Shown one piece after another: positions 46,001 through 55,585 of a stretch of DNA of 64,000 nt (the stretch's first letter is position 1; every line of letters starts with the position of its first letter). This stretch comes from Sorex araneus (Eukaryota > Chordata > Mammalia > Eulipotyphla > Soricidae), in NCBI RefSeq assembly GCF_027595985.1, contig NC_073302.1, forward strand, positions 13,065,811 to 13,129,810, in the 5' to 3' direction. A program made the position numbers and the translations under genes. Below the pieces are notes generated by a model. That model did not search any database. It was not told the DNA's origin and saw only the letters and a list, made by a program, of their open reading frames with translations.

Positions 46001-49000
46001 CTTCCCTTCCTCCCCCCACCCCAGCAGGGGACTGTACCCCAGTGGGTCATTAAAAAGGATTTATGCAAGGCCAGAGGGATACTCGAATAAGGAGGGTGCT
46101 TGCTTCGCATCGGGCAAAGCCAGATTCCATCCCTGGCACCCCCTATGGCCCCTGGAACCTCAGGAGTGATGCCTGAGCACCACCAGGTATGGCCCAAAAC
46201 ACAAAAAAAAATAGAAGAAGAAGAAGAAGGAGAAGGAGAAGGAGAAGGAGAAGGAGAAGGAGAAGGAGAAGGAGAAGGAGAAGGAGAAGGAGAAGGAGAA
46301 GAAGAAGAAGAAGAAAAGAACAAGAGGATTCTGGGGGCTGGAGCGATAGCACAGCGGGTAGGGCATTTGCCTTGCACGAGGCCGACCCAGGTTCGATTCC
46401 CAGCATCCCCTATGGTCCCCTGAGCACCGCCAGGAGTAATTCCTGAGTGCAGAGCCAGGAGTAACCCCTGTGCATCTCCAGGTGTGACCCAAAAAGAAAA
46501 AAAAAAGAACAAGAGGGGGCCGGAGTGATAGCACAGCGGGTAGGGCGTTTGCCTTGCACGCGGCCGATCCGGGTTCGATCCCCGGCATCCCATATGGTCC
46601 CCCAAGCACTGCCAGGAGTAATTCCTGAGTGCAAAGCCAGGAGTAACCCCTGAGCATCGCTGGGTGTGACCCAAAAAGAAAAAAAAAAAAGAACAAGAGG
46701 ATTCTGCAGGTGACAAGTTCTAGGCACCTTCCCCCCTGCCCCAGCTTCATTCTCTGTCATCCACTCTGCTGCCTCCTCGCCAAACCTGATGTCCACTCTC
46801 AGGGTTGACCAGGCCCCTCTGCACAGAAAGCAGGGCTAGGGGGAGGCCGTGCCCCTGCCACAGTGTCCCTAGCTCCCCATCTTACCCCACGGTGAGGGCA
46901 CTGCTGAATCTGCCCACCTCTCCTCCAGGCAGCCCTATCTGTCCCCGCATCCCCTAGCCCCTTTTGGTCCTTTCCAGAGGTGCCTGGGGTGCTGGCCAGC
47001 CCCCAGTATCACCCACAGCACCCTTGCGGCTGCCCAGGGAGAGCCCGCTTCAGAGGCCACCACTTCACCTTACTCAGATGATTCATCCCTTTGGTTCTCT
47101 GCCCAGTGACCGGCATGCCAGGGAGCAGCCCCCTCTCGCCCTGCCTCGAGGCACACCCCGCCCAGCACGGCAGAGAGAACTCTGTGTGAGGGAGCCCCCA
47201 GAAGCTGGCTCTGCCCCTGGCACACTGGCCAGCCTGTGCTGGACTCGGACTATCAACAGCAGCTTAGATCCAGCCAGCAGGTCCCGGGGGCCGGCAGCAG
47301 CACCATGCCCTGAGCACCTCAGAAATACAGATTCTCAAACACAGGGTGGTCTCACTTACCTTTTTTTTTTTAGCCTTTGGGTCACACCTGGGGATGCACA
47401 GGGGTTACTCCTGGCTCTGCACTCAGGAATTACTCCTGGCGGTGCTCAGGGGACCATATGGGATGCTGGGAATTGAACCTGGGTCGGCCTTGTGCAAGGC
47501 AAATGCCCTACCCGCTGTGCTGTCGCTCCAGCCCTGGTCTCACTTTATCTGTGGGATAGAGAATACTGGAGGAGGAAATGTAGCAGAGGGTGGACGCCTA
47601 GATCACCCTTGACCCCTGTGTTTAGAGAGAAGAACAGAGAAGTAAAGAAATCAAGCAGGGGAGAAGAGAACAGGAAGTAATGGGCAAACAGACGTCAGGG
47701 CTTCAGTTATATTTGTGATATGGGTCAGCGGTATAGTGATATAATCGAAACACAGACTCAGGAACACTGGAAACATGAAATCAAAGTCGGGATCACTGGA
47801 ACATCGGATAATGTGCCCGTCAAATTGACAGGTGGGGATGGGGAACATTGGTGGAGGGAAGTTGACACTGGATGGGTGTGAAATATTAAATGCCTAACAC
47901 TCAATTCTCAATAACTTTGTAAACCATAGCTCTTCAATTAGATAATCAAAAAAGAAATACAAGATTCTCTACCGCCCCCATATTCCCAACATTGGAGTTG
48001 GCAGCTCTGGGTCAGGGAGGGTGAGCAGCGGCTGATTCTGACGGCCAGTGGACAGTCCCCGGGCTGCATGGTCCCCAAGCACTGTCCCTGGGAAGAATGC
48101 TGGACGCCAGGCCCAGAGTGCTCAGAGGGGAGCCCCAAGCGTGGGCCTGCGCAGATTCCCGTCTGCAAAGGGGTTTCTCCCACCGCCCCTGTGCTGACGC
48201 CGCTCTCCACCCTGCAGCCTTCTACACCTCCAAGTACGGTTACAAGCTGTGCCTCCGGCTCTACCTGAACGGAGATGGCGTGGGAAAGAGGACACACCTG
48301 TCTCTCTTCATCGTGATCATGAGAGGGGAGTACGACGCTCTGCTGCCGTGGCCTTTCCGGAACAAGGTAAGGGGAGGCTTGGGGGTCTGGGGGATGCCCA
48401 GCCCCAGGCCTTGTTTCTATCCCAGTCCCTTGGTCCTGGTGTAGCCAGGAACTAGCCCTGACCATGTGAGCTCAGCCTTTTTCCCTCTTCACATGCTCCA
48501 CTTCCTCATTTCTTTTTTTTTTCTTTTTGGGTCACACCTGGCGATACACAGGGGTTACTCCTGGTTTTGCACTCAGGAATTACTCCTGGCGGTGCTCAGG
48601 GGACCATATGGGATGCTGGGATTCAAACCCAGGTCGGCCGTGTGCAAGGCAAATGCCCTACCCGCTATGTTATCGCTCCAGCCCCCACCACTTCCTCATT
48701 TCTAAAATGAAAGGGTGAATCCACATCTAAGTATCCAAGGCTCCTTCCTGCTCCCTGAGTCCAGGGAGCACATTTTAGCAAAGGCCTGCATCAGCTGTTG
48801 GCTTGCACGCAGTTGACAGTGGCTCGGTCCCGCATGCTCCATATGGCACCTCAAGCCCCACTAGGAGTGATACCTGAGTGCCGTCAGAAGTAAGCCCTGA
48901 GCACACCATGTGTGGCCCAAAAAACATAAAAATGTAAAAAGAGAGGGAGGGAGGAAGGGAAAGAAAGAAGGGAAGGAAGGAAGGAAGGAAGGAAGGAAGG

Positions 49001-51189
49001 AAGGAAGGAAGGAAGGAAGGAAGGAAGGAAGGAAGGAAGGAAGGAAGGAAGGAAGGAAGGAAGGAAGGAAGGAAGGAAGGAAGGAAGGAAGGAAGGAAGG
49101 AAACTCTTCCCCCACCAAAAGATCAAAAAAGGAAAGAAAAAAAGCAATGTGAGGCTACATACTATATGGTTCCAGTCATCTGACCTTCTGTGAACGGACA
49201 GGTTTTAGAGAGCGTTCAAAGGGTCTGTGGCTGCGGGGACGTGGCGGGAGCAGGTGGGTGGACCGCAGTGGGACTCTATCACTCTCCAGGCAGCTGCCTT
49301 TCGTGGTGCACCTGTGGATCCCCTGAGAGGAGCTGATGATGCTGTGGGGGATGGGCAGGTGCCTCTGTGGGTCAGTGACTGTAGGAAAATCCCAGCTCTG
49401 GGGCGGGGGTGTGGAATCTCTATTTTCCACCCTAGTCATCTCAGGCACCTACAAGTGCTCTGGCAATGAGGCCAATTAAAATGGTCCAAGTGGGGCTGGA
49501 GCGATAGCACAGTGGGTTGGGCATTTGCCTTGCACGCGGCTGACCCGGGTTTGATTCCCAGAATCCCATATGGTCCCCTGAGCACTGCCAGGGGTAATTC
49601 CTGAGTGCAGAGCCAGGAGTAACTCCTGTGCGTTGCCAGGTATGACCCAAAAAGCAAAAATAAATAAACAAATAAAATAAAATAAAATGATCCAAGCAGG
49701 GGTGAGTGGGGAGAGTCAGGCATTGCTGCAGGTGACAGCAGGGGGGAGCAGGAGGACATGGAGAGAAAGAAAAGGCAGGGCGGGCAGAGACCCAGACCCA
49801 GGGGTGGGGGACTCCCATGTCTATAGGGGAGAGTTTAAATCTACCAAGAGTGACAATGGGCCTCATACCATGAGTCGTCATGCTTGAACATCAAGATTTC
49901 TCTCTTTTTTTGATTTTTGGGTCACACCCGGCAATGCACAGGGGTTACTCCTGGCTTTGCGTTCAGGAATTACTCCTGGAGGTGCTCAGGGGACCATATA
50001 GGATGCTGGGAATCGAACCCAGGTTGGCTGATTGCAAGGCAAACGCCCTCCCCACTGTGCTATCACTCCTGTTCCAAGATGTCTCTCTTTTTTTTTAATA
50101 AGCATTTTTTCTTCTTTAGACACTGTAATTTGCAGTTGTGTTCATGCTAGAGTTTCAGGCTTACAATAATTCAATACCAACCCCACCAGCTTCCCTTCGC
50201 CCATGCCCCTAGCTTCCCTTCACCCCTCACCCCTGCCCCCAGCAGGCACATTTTGGGGGGACCACACCTGGCAGTATCCAAGGCTTACTCCTGATTCTGT
50301 GCTCAGGAATCACTCCTGGAGGGGCTCGAGGGATCCATATGGGGTGCCGGGGATTGAACTAGAGCTGGTTGTGTGCAAGGCAAAGTGCCCTGCCGTGTAC
50401 TACCGCTCCGGCCCCTGCAGGCACATCTTTAAGATGAATGATCGAGGTTTGGGTGTCATGCCTCAGTATTGCCGACCGTGGTAGCAATATAAGCACAGAC
50501 CACCCATCAACAGCCCTGATGTGTCCACAGTTCTCAGCCCCACCCCTGTTACTTTAAGATTTTTTTTAGACCTTTCCAGGGTTCCTGATGGGCAGCATGG
50601 TTGAAGAAGGGCTGCGGTAGGGAGAGTGACGTGTGCCTGGAAGGGGGTAGTGTGGCTTTAAGCCTATTTGGCTTGTTGGGGGCTCACACCCCTCCCCCTT
50701 GGGTTCCAGCACACTCTCCATCCAGCATAGAAAGGAGCGTCCTTCTACAGGAAGTCCCACCTCCTTATCCAAACTCCAGCCTCACCTCTCGTCACCACCG
50801 CCCACCGGGATGATTCCGGAATAGCCCTCTTCCTCTTACCTCATCACAGGGTACCCTCTCCCCCAGACAGGCTCAGAATCCCCAGTGTGTCCCTGTCCAG
50901 CACCCGTGGCATCTGCCATCCTGCTCAGGCGGGAGATAGGGAGACTGAGCCCTTCCCCCTTCGCCCGCAGGTCACCTTCATGCTGCTGGACCAGAACAAC
51001 CGAGAACACGCCATCGACGCCTTCCGGCCCGACCTGAACTCAGCGTCCTTCCAGCGGCCCCAGAGCGAGACCAACGTGGCCAGCGGCTGCCCCCTCTTCT
51101 TCCCGCTCAGCCGGCTACAGTCCCCCAAGCACGCCTACGTCAGGGACGACGCCATGTTCCTCAAGTGCATCGTGGACACCAGCACTTAG
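36974..51189 (+). CDS. TRAF1: TNF receptor-associated factor 1, complete coding gene (seven coding exons, 413 codons)
   Basis: TRAF1 is a cytoplasmic adaptor that binds TRAF2 and cIAPs and modulates NF-kB and JNK signalling from TNFR2, CD40 and 4-1BB. Exons 36974-37113, 39523-39607, 43532-43597, 44246-44650, 45388-45565, 48218-48366 and 50971-51189 join in frame to 413 residues (human 416). Order: Cys-rich N-terminus without a RING (as in all TRAF1), one TRAF-type zinc-finger region ([12 protein letters not shown], then [15 protein letters not shown]), a caspase-8-type LEVD site at residues 157-160, a coiled coil (about 180-260) and a MATH/TRAF-C domain (about 263-409) with [36 protein letters not shown] and the C-terminus. 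The start ATG has a strong Kozak context (A at -3, G at +4). All introns are GT-AG. The three missing residues are one in exon 2 and two just before LEVD. Position and orientation after C5 match other mammals. Confidence 0.98.
37314..37374. repeat. (CA)n microsatellite in TRAF1 intron 1
   Basis: About 30 CA units, 200 bp downstream of coding exon 1; likely length-polymorphic. Confidence 0.95.
37767..37947 (-). mobile_element. Type A SINE, near-intact, antisense
   Basis: Perfect TSD GAAATAGGTCTT at 37755-37766 and 37948-37959. Confidence 0.94.
37960..38060 (-). mobile_element. Type B SINE fragment (long subfamily), antisense
   Basis: The tail is TGTATCACTTGTACCACTTG (a different tail unit from ACAGTG) followed by TCATCCCGTTGTTCATCG. 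It breaks off after CTGCTAGTGTAGCCC. Confidence 0.75.
38061..38741 (+). other. TRAF1 intron, no feature recognised
   Basis: Unique-looking intronic sequence with no recognised element. Confidence 0.4.
38742..39005 (-). mobile_element. Type B SINE, long subfamily, antisense
   Basis: Contains GATTGGAGGCTCTTTCAGGG, the extra block also present at 1345-1625. Head truncated. Confidence 0.82.
39203..39365 (-). mobile_element. Type A SINE, antisense, upstream of TRAF1 exon 2
   Basis: GGGGGCCACTCTGACAGTGC to CACTGTCTCTCCGGCCCC; ends about 160 bp before the exon. Confidence 0.85.
39523..39607 (+). CDS. TRAF1: TRAF1 coding exon 2
   Basis: The acceptor is TTTGTGTCCCCAG and the donor GTACGT. It reads (R)[19 protein letters not shown] to LLSQEK and ends in phase 0. 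One residue shorter than human. Confidence 0.96.
39608..40462 (+). other. TRAF1 intron, no feature recognised
   Basis: GC-rich intronic sequence; open frames here lack recognisable domains. Confidence 0.4.
40463..40624 (-). mobile_element. Type A SINE, shortened, antisense
   Basis: GGGCTCACACCCGGACATGC to ACTGTCTCTCCAACCCC, with part of the middle missing. Confidence 0.75.
41022..41187 (+). mobile_element. Type A SINE, diverged
   Basis: The head is ACCAAAGAGATAGTACAGTG and the tail CCAGATGTGTCCCTCC. It lies directly upstream of the large GTGA array. Confidence 0.78.
41257..42076. repeat. (GTGA/GTGG)n array, about 820 bp
   Basis: Nearly pure tetranucleotide repeat mixing GTGA with GTGG units and rare GCAA/GAAT variants. 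A 363-codon minus-strand open frame across it (repeating Thr-His-Ser-Leu) is a consequence of the repeat. Confidence 0.97.
42077..43013 (+). other. TRAF1 intron, no feature recognised
   Basis: Unique-looking intronic sequence between two simple repeats. Confidence 0.4.
43014..43073. repeat. (AATA)n microsatellite
   Basis: About 15 uninterrupted AAAT units. Confidence 0.95.
43532..43597 (+). CDS. TRAF1: TRAF1 coding exon 3
   Basis: 66 bp, phase 0 at both ends: [22 protein letters not shown]. It holds the first zinc-ligand cysteine pair of the TRAF-type finger. Confidence 0.97.
44085..44205 (-). mobile_element. Decayed type A SINE, antisense, 40 bp before TRAF1 exon 4
   Basis: GGGGCCACAACCGGCAGTGC to TCGCTCCTGGCTAGACTCGG. 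Confidence 0.65.
44246..44650 (+). CDS. TRAF1: TRAF1 coding exon 4
   Basis: 405 bp, phase 0 at both ends. It carries the second half of the zinc finger, the LEVD caspase-type site and the start of the coiled coil ([20 protein letters not shown]). Two residues shorter than human immediately before LEVD. Confidence 0.97.
44982..45165 (+). mobile_element. Type A SINE with GA-rich tail
   Basis: The head is TGGGGCTGGAGAGATATAGT and the tail AACAGGAGTAGCCCAGACAC, followed by a (GAGA) run to about 45190. Confidence 0.85.
45388..45565 (+). CDS. TRAF1: TRAF1 coding exon 5
   Basis: 178 bp, ends in phase 1. It encodes the last coiled-coil heptads ([20 protein letters not shown]) and the start of the MATH domain ([13 protein letters not shown]). 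Confidence 0.97.
46065..46212 (+). mobile_element. Type A SINE, diverged
   Basis: The head is GGCCAGAGGGATACTCGAA and the tail CCAGGTATGGCCCAAAAC. Its A-tail runs into the GAA/GGAGAA repeat. Confidence 0.8.
46213..46318. repeat. (GAA)n/(GGAGAA)n microsatellite
   Basis: About 105 bp of purine repeat that starts at the A-tail of the preceding SINE. Confidence 0.95.
46334..46502 (+). mobile_element. Type A SINE, near-intact (first of an adjacent pair)
   Basis: Preceded by AAGAACAAGAGGATTCTG and followed by AAGAACAAGAGG, which begins the flank of the next SINE. Confidence 0.95.
46517..46689 (+). mobile_element. Type A SINE, near-intact (second of pair, inserted in the TSD of the first)
   Basis: The head is GGGCCGGAGTGATAGCACAG. 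AAGAACAAGAGG on the left and AAGAACAAGAGGATTCTG on the right show insertion into the duplicated target of the first SINE. Confidence 0.95.
46708..47360 (+). other. TRAF1 intron, no feature recognised
   Basis: Unique-looking, GC-rich. Confidence 0.4.
47361..47532 (-). mobile_element. Type A SINE, near-intact, antisense
   Basis: TSD GGTCTCACTT on both sides (47347 and 47535 regions). Confidence 0.93.
47545..47960 (+). repeat. LINE-1 3' end
   Basis: GATAGAGAATACTGGAGGAG through GGGGAACATTGGTGGAGGG to CAATAACTTTGTAAACCA. Confidence 0.65.
48218..48366 (+). CDS. TRAF1: TRAF1 coding exon 6
   Basis: 149 bp from acceptor CGCTCTCCACCCTGCAG to donor GTAAGG. Core of the MATH domain: [19 protein letters not shown], then [20 protein letters not shown]. 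Confidence 0.97.
48514..48687 (-). mobile_element. Type A SINE, near-intact, antisense
   Basis: Perfect 16-bp TSD CCACTTCCTCATTTCT at 48498-48513 and 48688-48703. Confidence 0.96.
48797..48940 (+). mobile_element. Decayed type A SINE, head truncated
   Basis: TTGGCTTGCACGCAGTTGAC and ACCATGTGTGGCCCAAAAAA are recognisable. Its A-tail leads into the GGAA array. Confidence 0.7.
48946..49101. repeat. (GGAA)n microsatellite
   Basis: About 35 GGAA units after an impure start. GGAA is the core Ets-binding word. Confidence 0.96.
49491..49683 (+). mobile_element. Type A SINE, near-intact
   Basis: TSD AAAATGGTCCAAG / AAAATGATCCAAG flanks it. Tail of AAATAA repeats. Confidence 0.94.
49907..50075 (-). 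mobile_element. Type A SINE, antisense
   Basis: TSD CAAGAT(T/G)TCTCTCTTTTT on both sides. Confidence 0.92.
50095..50240 (-). repeat. LINE-1 3' tip, antisense
   Basis: TTTGCAGTTGTGTTCATGC and AATAATTCAATACCAACCCC, then a C-rich stretch. Confidence 0.55.
50245..50413 (-). mobile_element. Type A SINE, diverged, antisense
   Basis: GGGGGGACCACACCTGGCAG to TGTACTACCGCTCCGGCCCC. Confidence 0.82.
50414..50970 (+). other. TRAF1 last intron, no feature recognised
   Basis: Unique-looking sequence up to the last acceptor. Confidence 0.4.
50971..51189 (+). CDS. TRAF1: TRAF1 terminal coding exon, stop TAG
   Basis: The acceptor is CCTTCCCCCTTCGCCCGCAG. It reads [20 protein letters not shown] through [20 protein letters not shown] to [11 protein letters not shown] and TAG, the end of the MATH domain. 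Confidence 0.98.
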   Translation, partial: VTFMLLDQNNREHAIDAFRPDLNSASFQRPQSETNVASGCPLFFPLSRLQSPKHAYVRDDAMFLKCIVDTST

Positions 51190-52030
51190 GAGAAAGGGAG
51201 GGGGGCTCCCACTGGGATTTGGGAGTCTCCTACCTGGGGTGCCCCAGGCCCCAGGGCCCAACAGCAGGCTGGCCTGGGCAGAGCAAGGCTGAATCACCGC
51301 ACTGGCCCCCATGGGAGACCTGGAAGCAAGCGGGGCAGGACTTCTGCACTGACCATTTGCCCCACCAGCCCTGAACAGTGAGGTGGACTCTCGCCAGGAC
51401 AGGGAGGAGCTGGGAACCGAGCCTGGGGGTCCCCAGCAAAGATGCCACAGTGGGGGAGATCTCTGCACAGCCCCCCGGGGAAGGGGTTTCCCAGCTGTCT
51501 GGAGTCAGGAGAGGAGAGACCGGCTGTCGCTCTGGATTCTGTCTGTCTGTCCGGGTCTGGACGGGCAAAGGAGCTAAGCCAAGCCAGTGGTCGGGCTGCA
51601 GAGGTGGTGCGGGCACCAGATTGGAGCTGGAGCGTCTCCCGGGTTCCAGAGCAGAAAACATCTCATTCAAGGCCTCCTGCCCAGGGGAGGAGAAGGAATG
51701 TTCTAGAAATGTTCTGGAGCCTCTTGCCTCTGGGCCCAGCAGATCCCTGTCACTCTGGGCCTGGCAGCCAGCTGCTGCCCCCCAGAGAGGAGCACCCCGT
51801 GGCCCTGTGTGCAGTATCCTGCACCCCTCCCCAGGAGAAATGGTGGGGGCATCAGTTCTTGCTCTCCTGTGGGCCAGGCCCACCTACTGCACTTTCCAGA
51901 AGCCTCTGAGCCCTGAGGGCCCCAGGGATTCCCTCATCTGCTACTTAGGGTTTCTGAGCCTCTGCCGTCGGTGGACCCTTAAAATATGTATAAAACCGAA
52001 GCTGTTTTTAAAAACCTTTTAGTGTTTGCA
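51190..52030 (+). other. TRAF1: TRAF1 3' UTR (end inferred)
   Basis: SINE-free sequence after the stop. No AATAAA or ATTAAA occurs; the most plausible end is at 51980-52030, where AAAATATGTATAAAACC is followed by a T- and GT-rich stretch. An AATAAA does occur much further on at about 53128. Confidence 0.5.
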
Positions 52031-52348
52031 CGACATGCTGCGGGTCTGAGGGGACCTGGTGTGGGGACCTGGTGTGGCGAGCGTCAGGCGGAGGCCTGCG
52101 TGCTGACTCTGTCTCCCCAGCCCTCGAGGCACGTCAGCTGGTAGGACCTTCCTTCCGGCCTCTGTCTGCCACTTTCCATGGAGCTCACTCGGGTCCAGGA
52201 ACCTGGACAGCCGCACGTAGGGGAGAGGAGAGGGTCTTTGCAGGCTTTAGCCAACCCAGTCCTGGGGCAGGGGCTGGAACTCGGATGGAAGCTCATACCT
52301 CCCTCCCTGCATGCCTGAGGCCCTGGATTCAATCCCCGGTTACCCCTC

Positions 52349-52349
<1 letters not shown>

Positions 52350-52400
<51 letters not shown>

Positions 52401-52772
52401 CACATATACACCCACGCATACATAACACACAAACATGCACATATACACACAGTGCACACATACACACACCCACACACATACACATACAGACATGCACACG
52501 CATATACACACATGCGCACACACACACTTGCAAACATATACACCCACGAACACATAACACACAAACACACACAGTGCACACATACACAAACCCATGCACA
52601 TACACATACATACATGCACACACACACACTTGACACATATACACCCACAAACACATAACAAACATAGAGTGCACATATACACACACCCAGGCACATGCAT
52701 ATACAGACATACACACATGCATATACACATGCGCGTGCGCGCGCGCACGCACACACACACACACACACACAC
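52350..52772. repeat. Long CA/alternating purine-pyrimidine tract
   Basis: A pure (CA)n run at 52351-52398, then about 370 bp of CACATA/CACACG-rich sequence ending in GCGCGTGCGCGCGCGCACGC and another (CA)n. High Z-DNA potential. Confidence 0.95.
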
Positions 52773-53289
52773 AGAGCCCCATTCCGCCGAGCTCCTTCTT
52801 GACTTTACAGATCCCTAGAGACTGCCCACTTCAGGGTGGGACCCTCTTGTCCCCTCACTCCTCCTCTTCCACCCATTCTTGCTCTCCTCGCCAAGGCTGC
52901 ACACAGCACACAACACACATCTGGAGCCTCAAGCCGCCTGGGAAATGGGTCGGCACACCTGCAGGTTCTGGCGCATGTATCCAGCCTGGCGTAGCTGATG
53001 GGCCTCGCAGAGGGTTCAGCATCTGCATTTGAAAACGGGGAACCCCACCCTCCTTGGAGGGCTTATTGGATCCACTCGTTGAAGTCAGGAAGGCTTCATG
53101 AAGGAGGTGGCATTTCAACTCAGCTTTCAAATAAATTAGAGGTGCAAAAGAATGGGGGTGTGGAAAGAGAAAAAGTGCTGGTGCCAAAGAGCCATATATT
53201 CATGACAGGTGGAATCAGGGAGCAGAAGGCAGAAAGTTGGGGGTGTGCCCGAGCACAGAAGGCGGCCCTGGAGGTGATCATGGGGCCGG
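52773..53289. other. Downstream of TRAF1, no gene recognised
   Basis: Contains AATAAA at about 53128 in CAAATAAATTAGAGG. Otherwise nothing recognised. Confidence 0.4.
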
Positions 53290-53417
53290 GGGGCAAGCTA
53301 CCCGTGATGTATTCAATATGCCAAAAACAGTAACAATAAGTCTCACAATGAGAGACGTTACTGGTGCCCGCTCGAGCAAATCAATGAGCAACGGGATGAC
53401 AGTGACAGTGACAGTGG
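53290..53417 (+). mobile_element. Type B SINE, 5'-truncated
   Basis: Starts at GGGGCAAGCTACCCGTG and ends in three ACAGTG units. Only the B body and tail remain. Confidence 0.9.
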
Positions 53418-53423
53418 TTTGGG

Positions 53424-53586
53424 GGAGGAAGGGCAGACCTCACAGTGCTCAGGGTTTAGTCCTGGCTTTACTCTCAGGATCACTCAAGGTGGGCTTGGGG
53501 GACTCTATGTGGTTCTGGGGATCAGAGCCCAGGTCAGCTGTGTGCCAGGCAAGTGCCCTTACCATCTGTACTATCACTCCAGCCCC
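53424..53586 (-). mobile_element. Type A SINE, diverged, antisense
   Basis: CAGACCTCACAGTGCTCAGG to ACTATCACTCCAGCCCC. Confidence 0.8.
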
Positions 53587-53596
53587 AAATTTGGTT

Positions 53597-53777
53597 CTTT
53601 CAGTTTTTCTTTTGTTTGCGGGGTACTGCAACAAGCAGTGCTTAGTACTTACTCCTAGCTCTGCACCCAGGGATCACTCCTAGCAGGCTCGGAGGACCAG
53701 GTAGGGTGCTAGGACCCAGCCTGGGTTGCCCGTGTGCAAGGCAGACACCCTACCCGCTGTACTAGTGCTCCAGCAAC
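53597..53777 (-). mobile_element. Type A SINE, diverged, antisense
   Basis: GGGGTACTGCAACAAGCAG to GTACTAGTGCTCCAGC, in tandem with the previous copy. Confidence 0.78.
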
Positions 53778-54854
53778 CCCGAACTTCAGTTCTTGAATAG
53801 CCACAATGTAATGTTGTGACAATCATTCAAGTCCCTGACTTCAGCCATCGCTGCCGTTTATGTTGCGACTGGCCTGAGAGGAAGGTTTTACCCTTCTCAA
53901 TCTGTAGGAGAAGAAACACAGAGGACAGACAGGGCCCTCGCCCAAGGTCACACAGCTGCTCGGTGGCTCTCTCCCTCCACCGAGGTTTCTCCCTGGCAGT
54001 GAGCGGAGAGCCGTGTCCCTGGGGTAGGCTCCGACTTGCCTCTTGAGGTCTGCGGAGGTGCCCAGGCCGCGTTAACAGAGGGAACCGCAGCCTGGTCCCT
54101 AGAGTGAGTCAAGAGCCCCTGTGCCCAGGTGCCACCAGAACCTGCCTTCTCACTGTCCTCACTACCCTCCCCAGGCCTGTCCATGCCTGCAGGACCTGTG
54201 GCCCCAAATGCTTTCTAGTCATTTGCATTTTATAAGCGAGAAACACTGCGGTTTACAGAGGGGACAGGCTGAGTGATGTGGTGGGGAATGGTGGGAAATC
54301 CCCCCTTTCCTGGCTCAGTTGCCATCTGTTTCAGCTCTGGGCCTCAGTTTCCTCAACTGTAAGTTGAGGCAGCTGAACCCAATACCTCTGAGGACCCATC
54401 TAGCACCCGAATCTCCCAGCAAAAGGCAGTTCCCTCCACCCCATATACACACACACGGCCCGTTGAACTCACACACATTTGACAGATAAATGACGCTGAG
54501 TTGCCCAGGGGTGGGTGGCATGGGTCCAGTATGGCTGGTGTCAAGGTCTGTCATTCTCAGGAACTATTGCAGGGTCAGGAGCAAGAGGCCCTGAAACTAG
54601 GTAGCAGCTGAGCTGGTGCAGGAAGTGATGAGATGTGACTCAGTTTTCCAGGCGAGTTCCTTAGAGATATGTGCCATCCAGTCCAGAGCCACTAGTGTGC
54701 ATTCAAGTCCCCATGGGCATAAGGGGCCACCTGGAGCCAAAGATGTTCATATCCCAGTGCCCAAACCTGGGGACATGCCACTTCTGAAGACCATGTCTGC
54801 AAGGGCCCACTAGGATGGGGAAAGTAAGGATTAAGACCTCACCTCTGATAGGCA
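53778..54854. other. Intergenic, no gene recognised
   Basis: Unique-looking sequence, moderate GC. Confidence 0.4.
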
Positions 54855-55410
54855 GACAGATGGCTGCTTAGCACCTGTATTGCAAACCACAACACCCAAA
54901 AGGAGAGAGAAAGAGGGAATGTGCCATGGAGTCAGGGGGCTTGAAGGGGTGGGGATGGGGGGAGGGACACTGGGAACACTGGGAACATTGGTGGTGGAGA
55001 ATGGGCAGTGGTGGAGGGATGGGTACTCGAACATTGTTTAACTGAAATGAAATCATGAAAGTTTGTAAGTCTGAAACTGTATCTCATGGTGATTCATTCA
55101 CTGACACTGTCACTGTCATCCCGTTGCTCATCGATTTGCTCGAGCGGGCACCAGTAACATCTCCATTGTGAGACTTGTAACTGTTTTTGGCATATGGAAT
55201 ATACCACGGGGAGCTTGCCAGGCTCTGCCGTGCAGGCGAGATACTCTTGGTAGCTTGCCAGCCTCTCCGAGAGGAGCGGAGGAATCGAACCCGGGTTGGC
55301 TGCGTGCAAGGCAAACGCCCTGCCGCTGTGCTATCACTCTAGCCCACGGTGATTCATTAAAATTAAAAGATAATTTAAAATAAAAATAATAAATTAATTT
55401 TCAAAGACCT
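54855..55410 (+). repeat. LINE-1 3' end split by a SINE
   Basis: CACCTGTATTGCAAACCACA with G tracts (54945-54966) runs to GGTGATTCATT at 55089-55099. It resumes after the SINE at 55348 with GGTGATTCATTAAAATTAAA. Confidence 0.82.
55100..55347 (-). mobile_element. Type B SINE, complete, antisense
   Basis: TSD GGTGATTCATT on both sides. Inserted in the terminal bases of the L1 3' end. Confidence 0.95.
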
Positions 55411-55413
55411 CTG

Positions 55414-55585
55414 GTAGGGCAGGGAGATAGGACAGGGGTCAAGGAACTTGCCTTGCACACAGTCAACTCAGATTTTATCCCCACAGCCCAGCATGTGGTC
55501 TCCTGAGTCTCACCAGGAGGGATCCCTGAGCACAGAGCCAGGAGCAAGCCCTGAGCATAGCCGGGCCCATAAATCAAAAATAAAT
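55414..55585 (+). mobile_element. Type A SINE, diverged
   Basis: The head is GGGCAGGGAGATAGGACAGG and the tail AGCATAGCCGGGCCCATAAA. Confidence 0.78.

Noticed and set aside
46160..46750. Long open frames (up to about 395 codons) with poly-Ser/Phe/Leu or poly-Arg stretches
   Set aside because: They run through the GGAGAA repeat and two SINEs. The composition is repeat-derived and the frame is not gene-like.
52084..52782. 232-codon minus-strand Cys/Val-rich frame
   Set aside because: Translation of the CA-rich tract.
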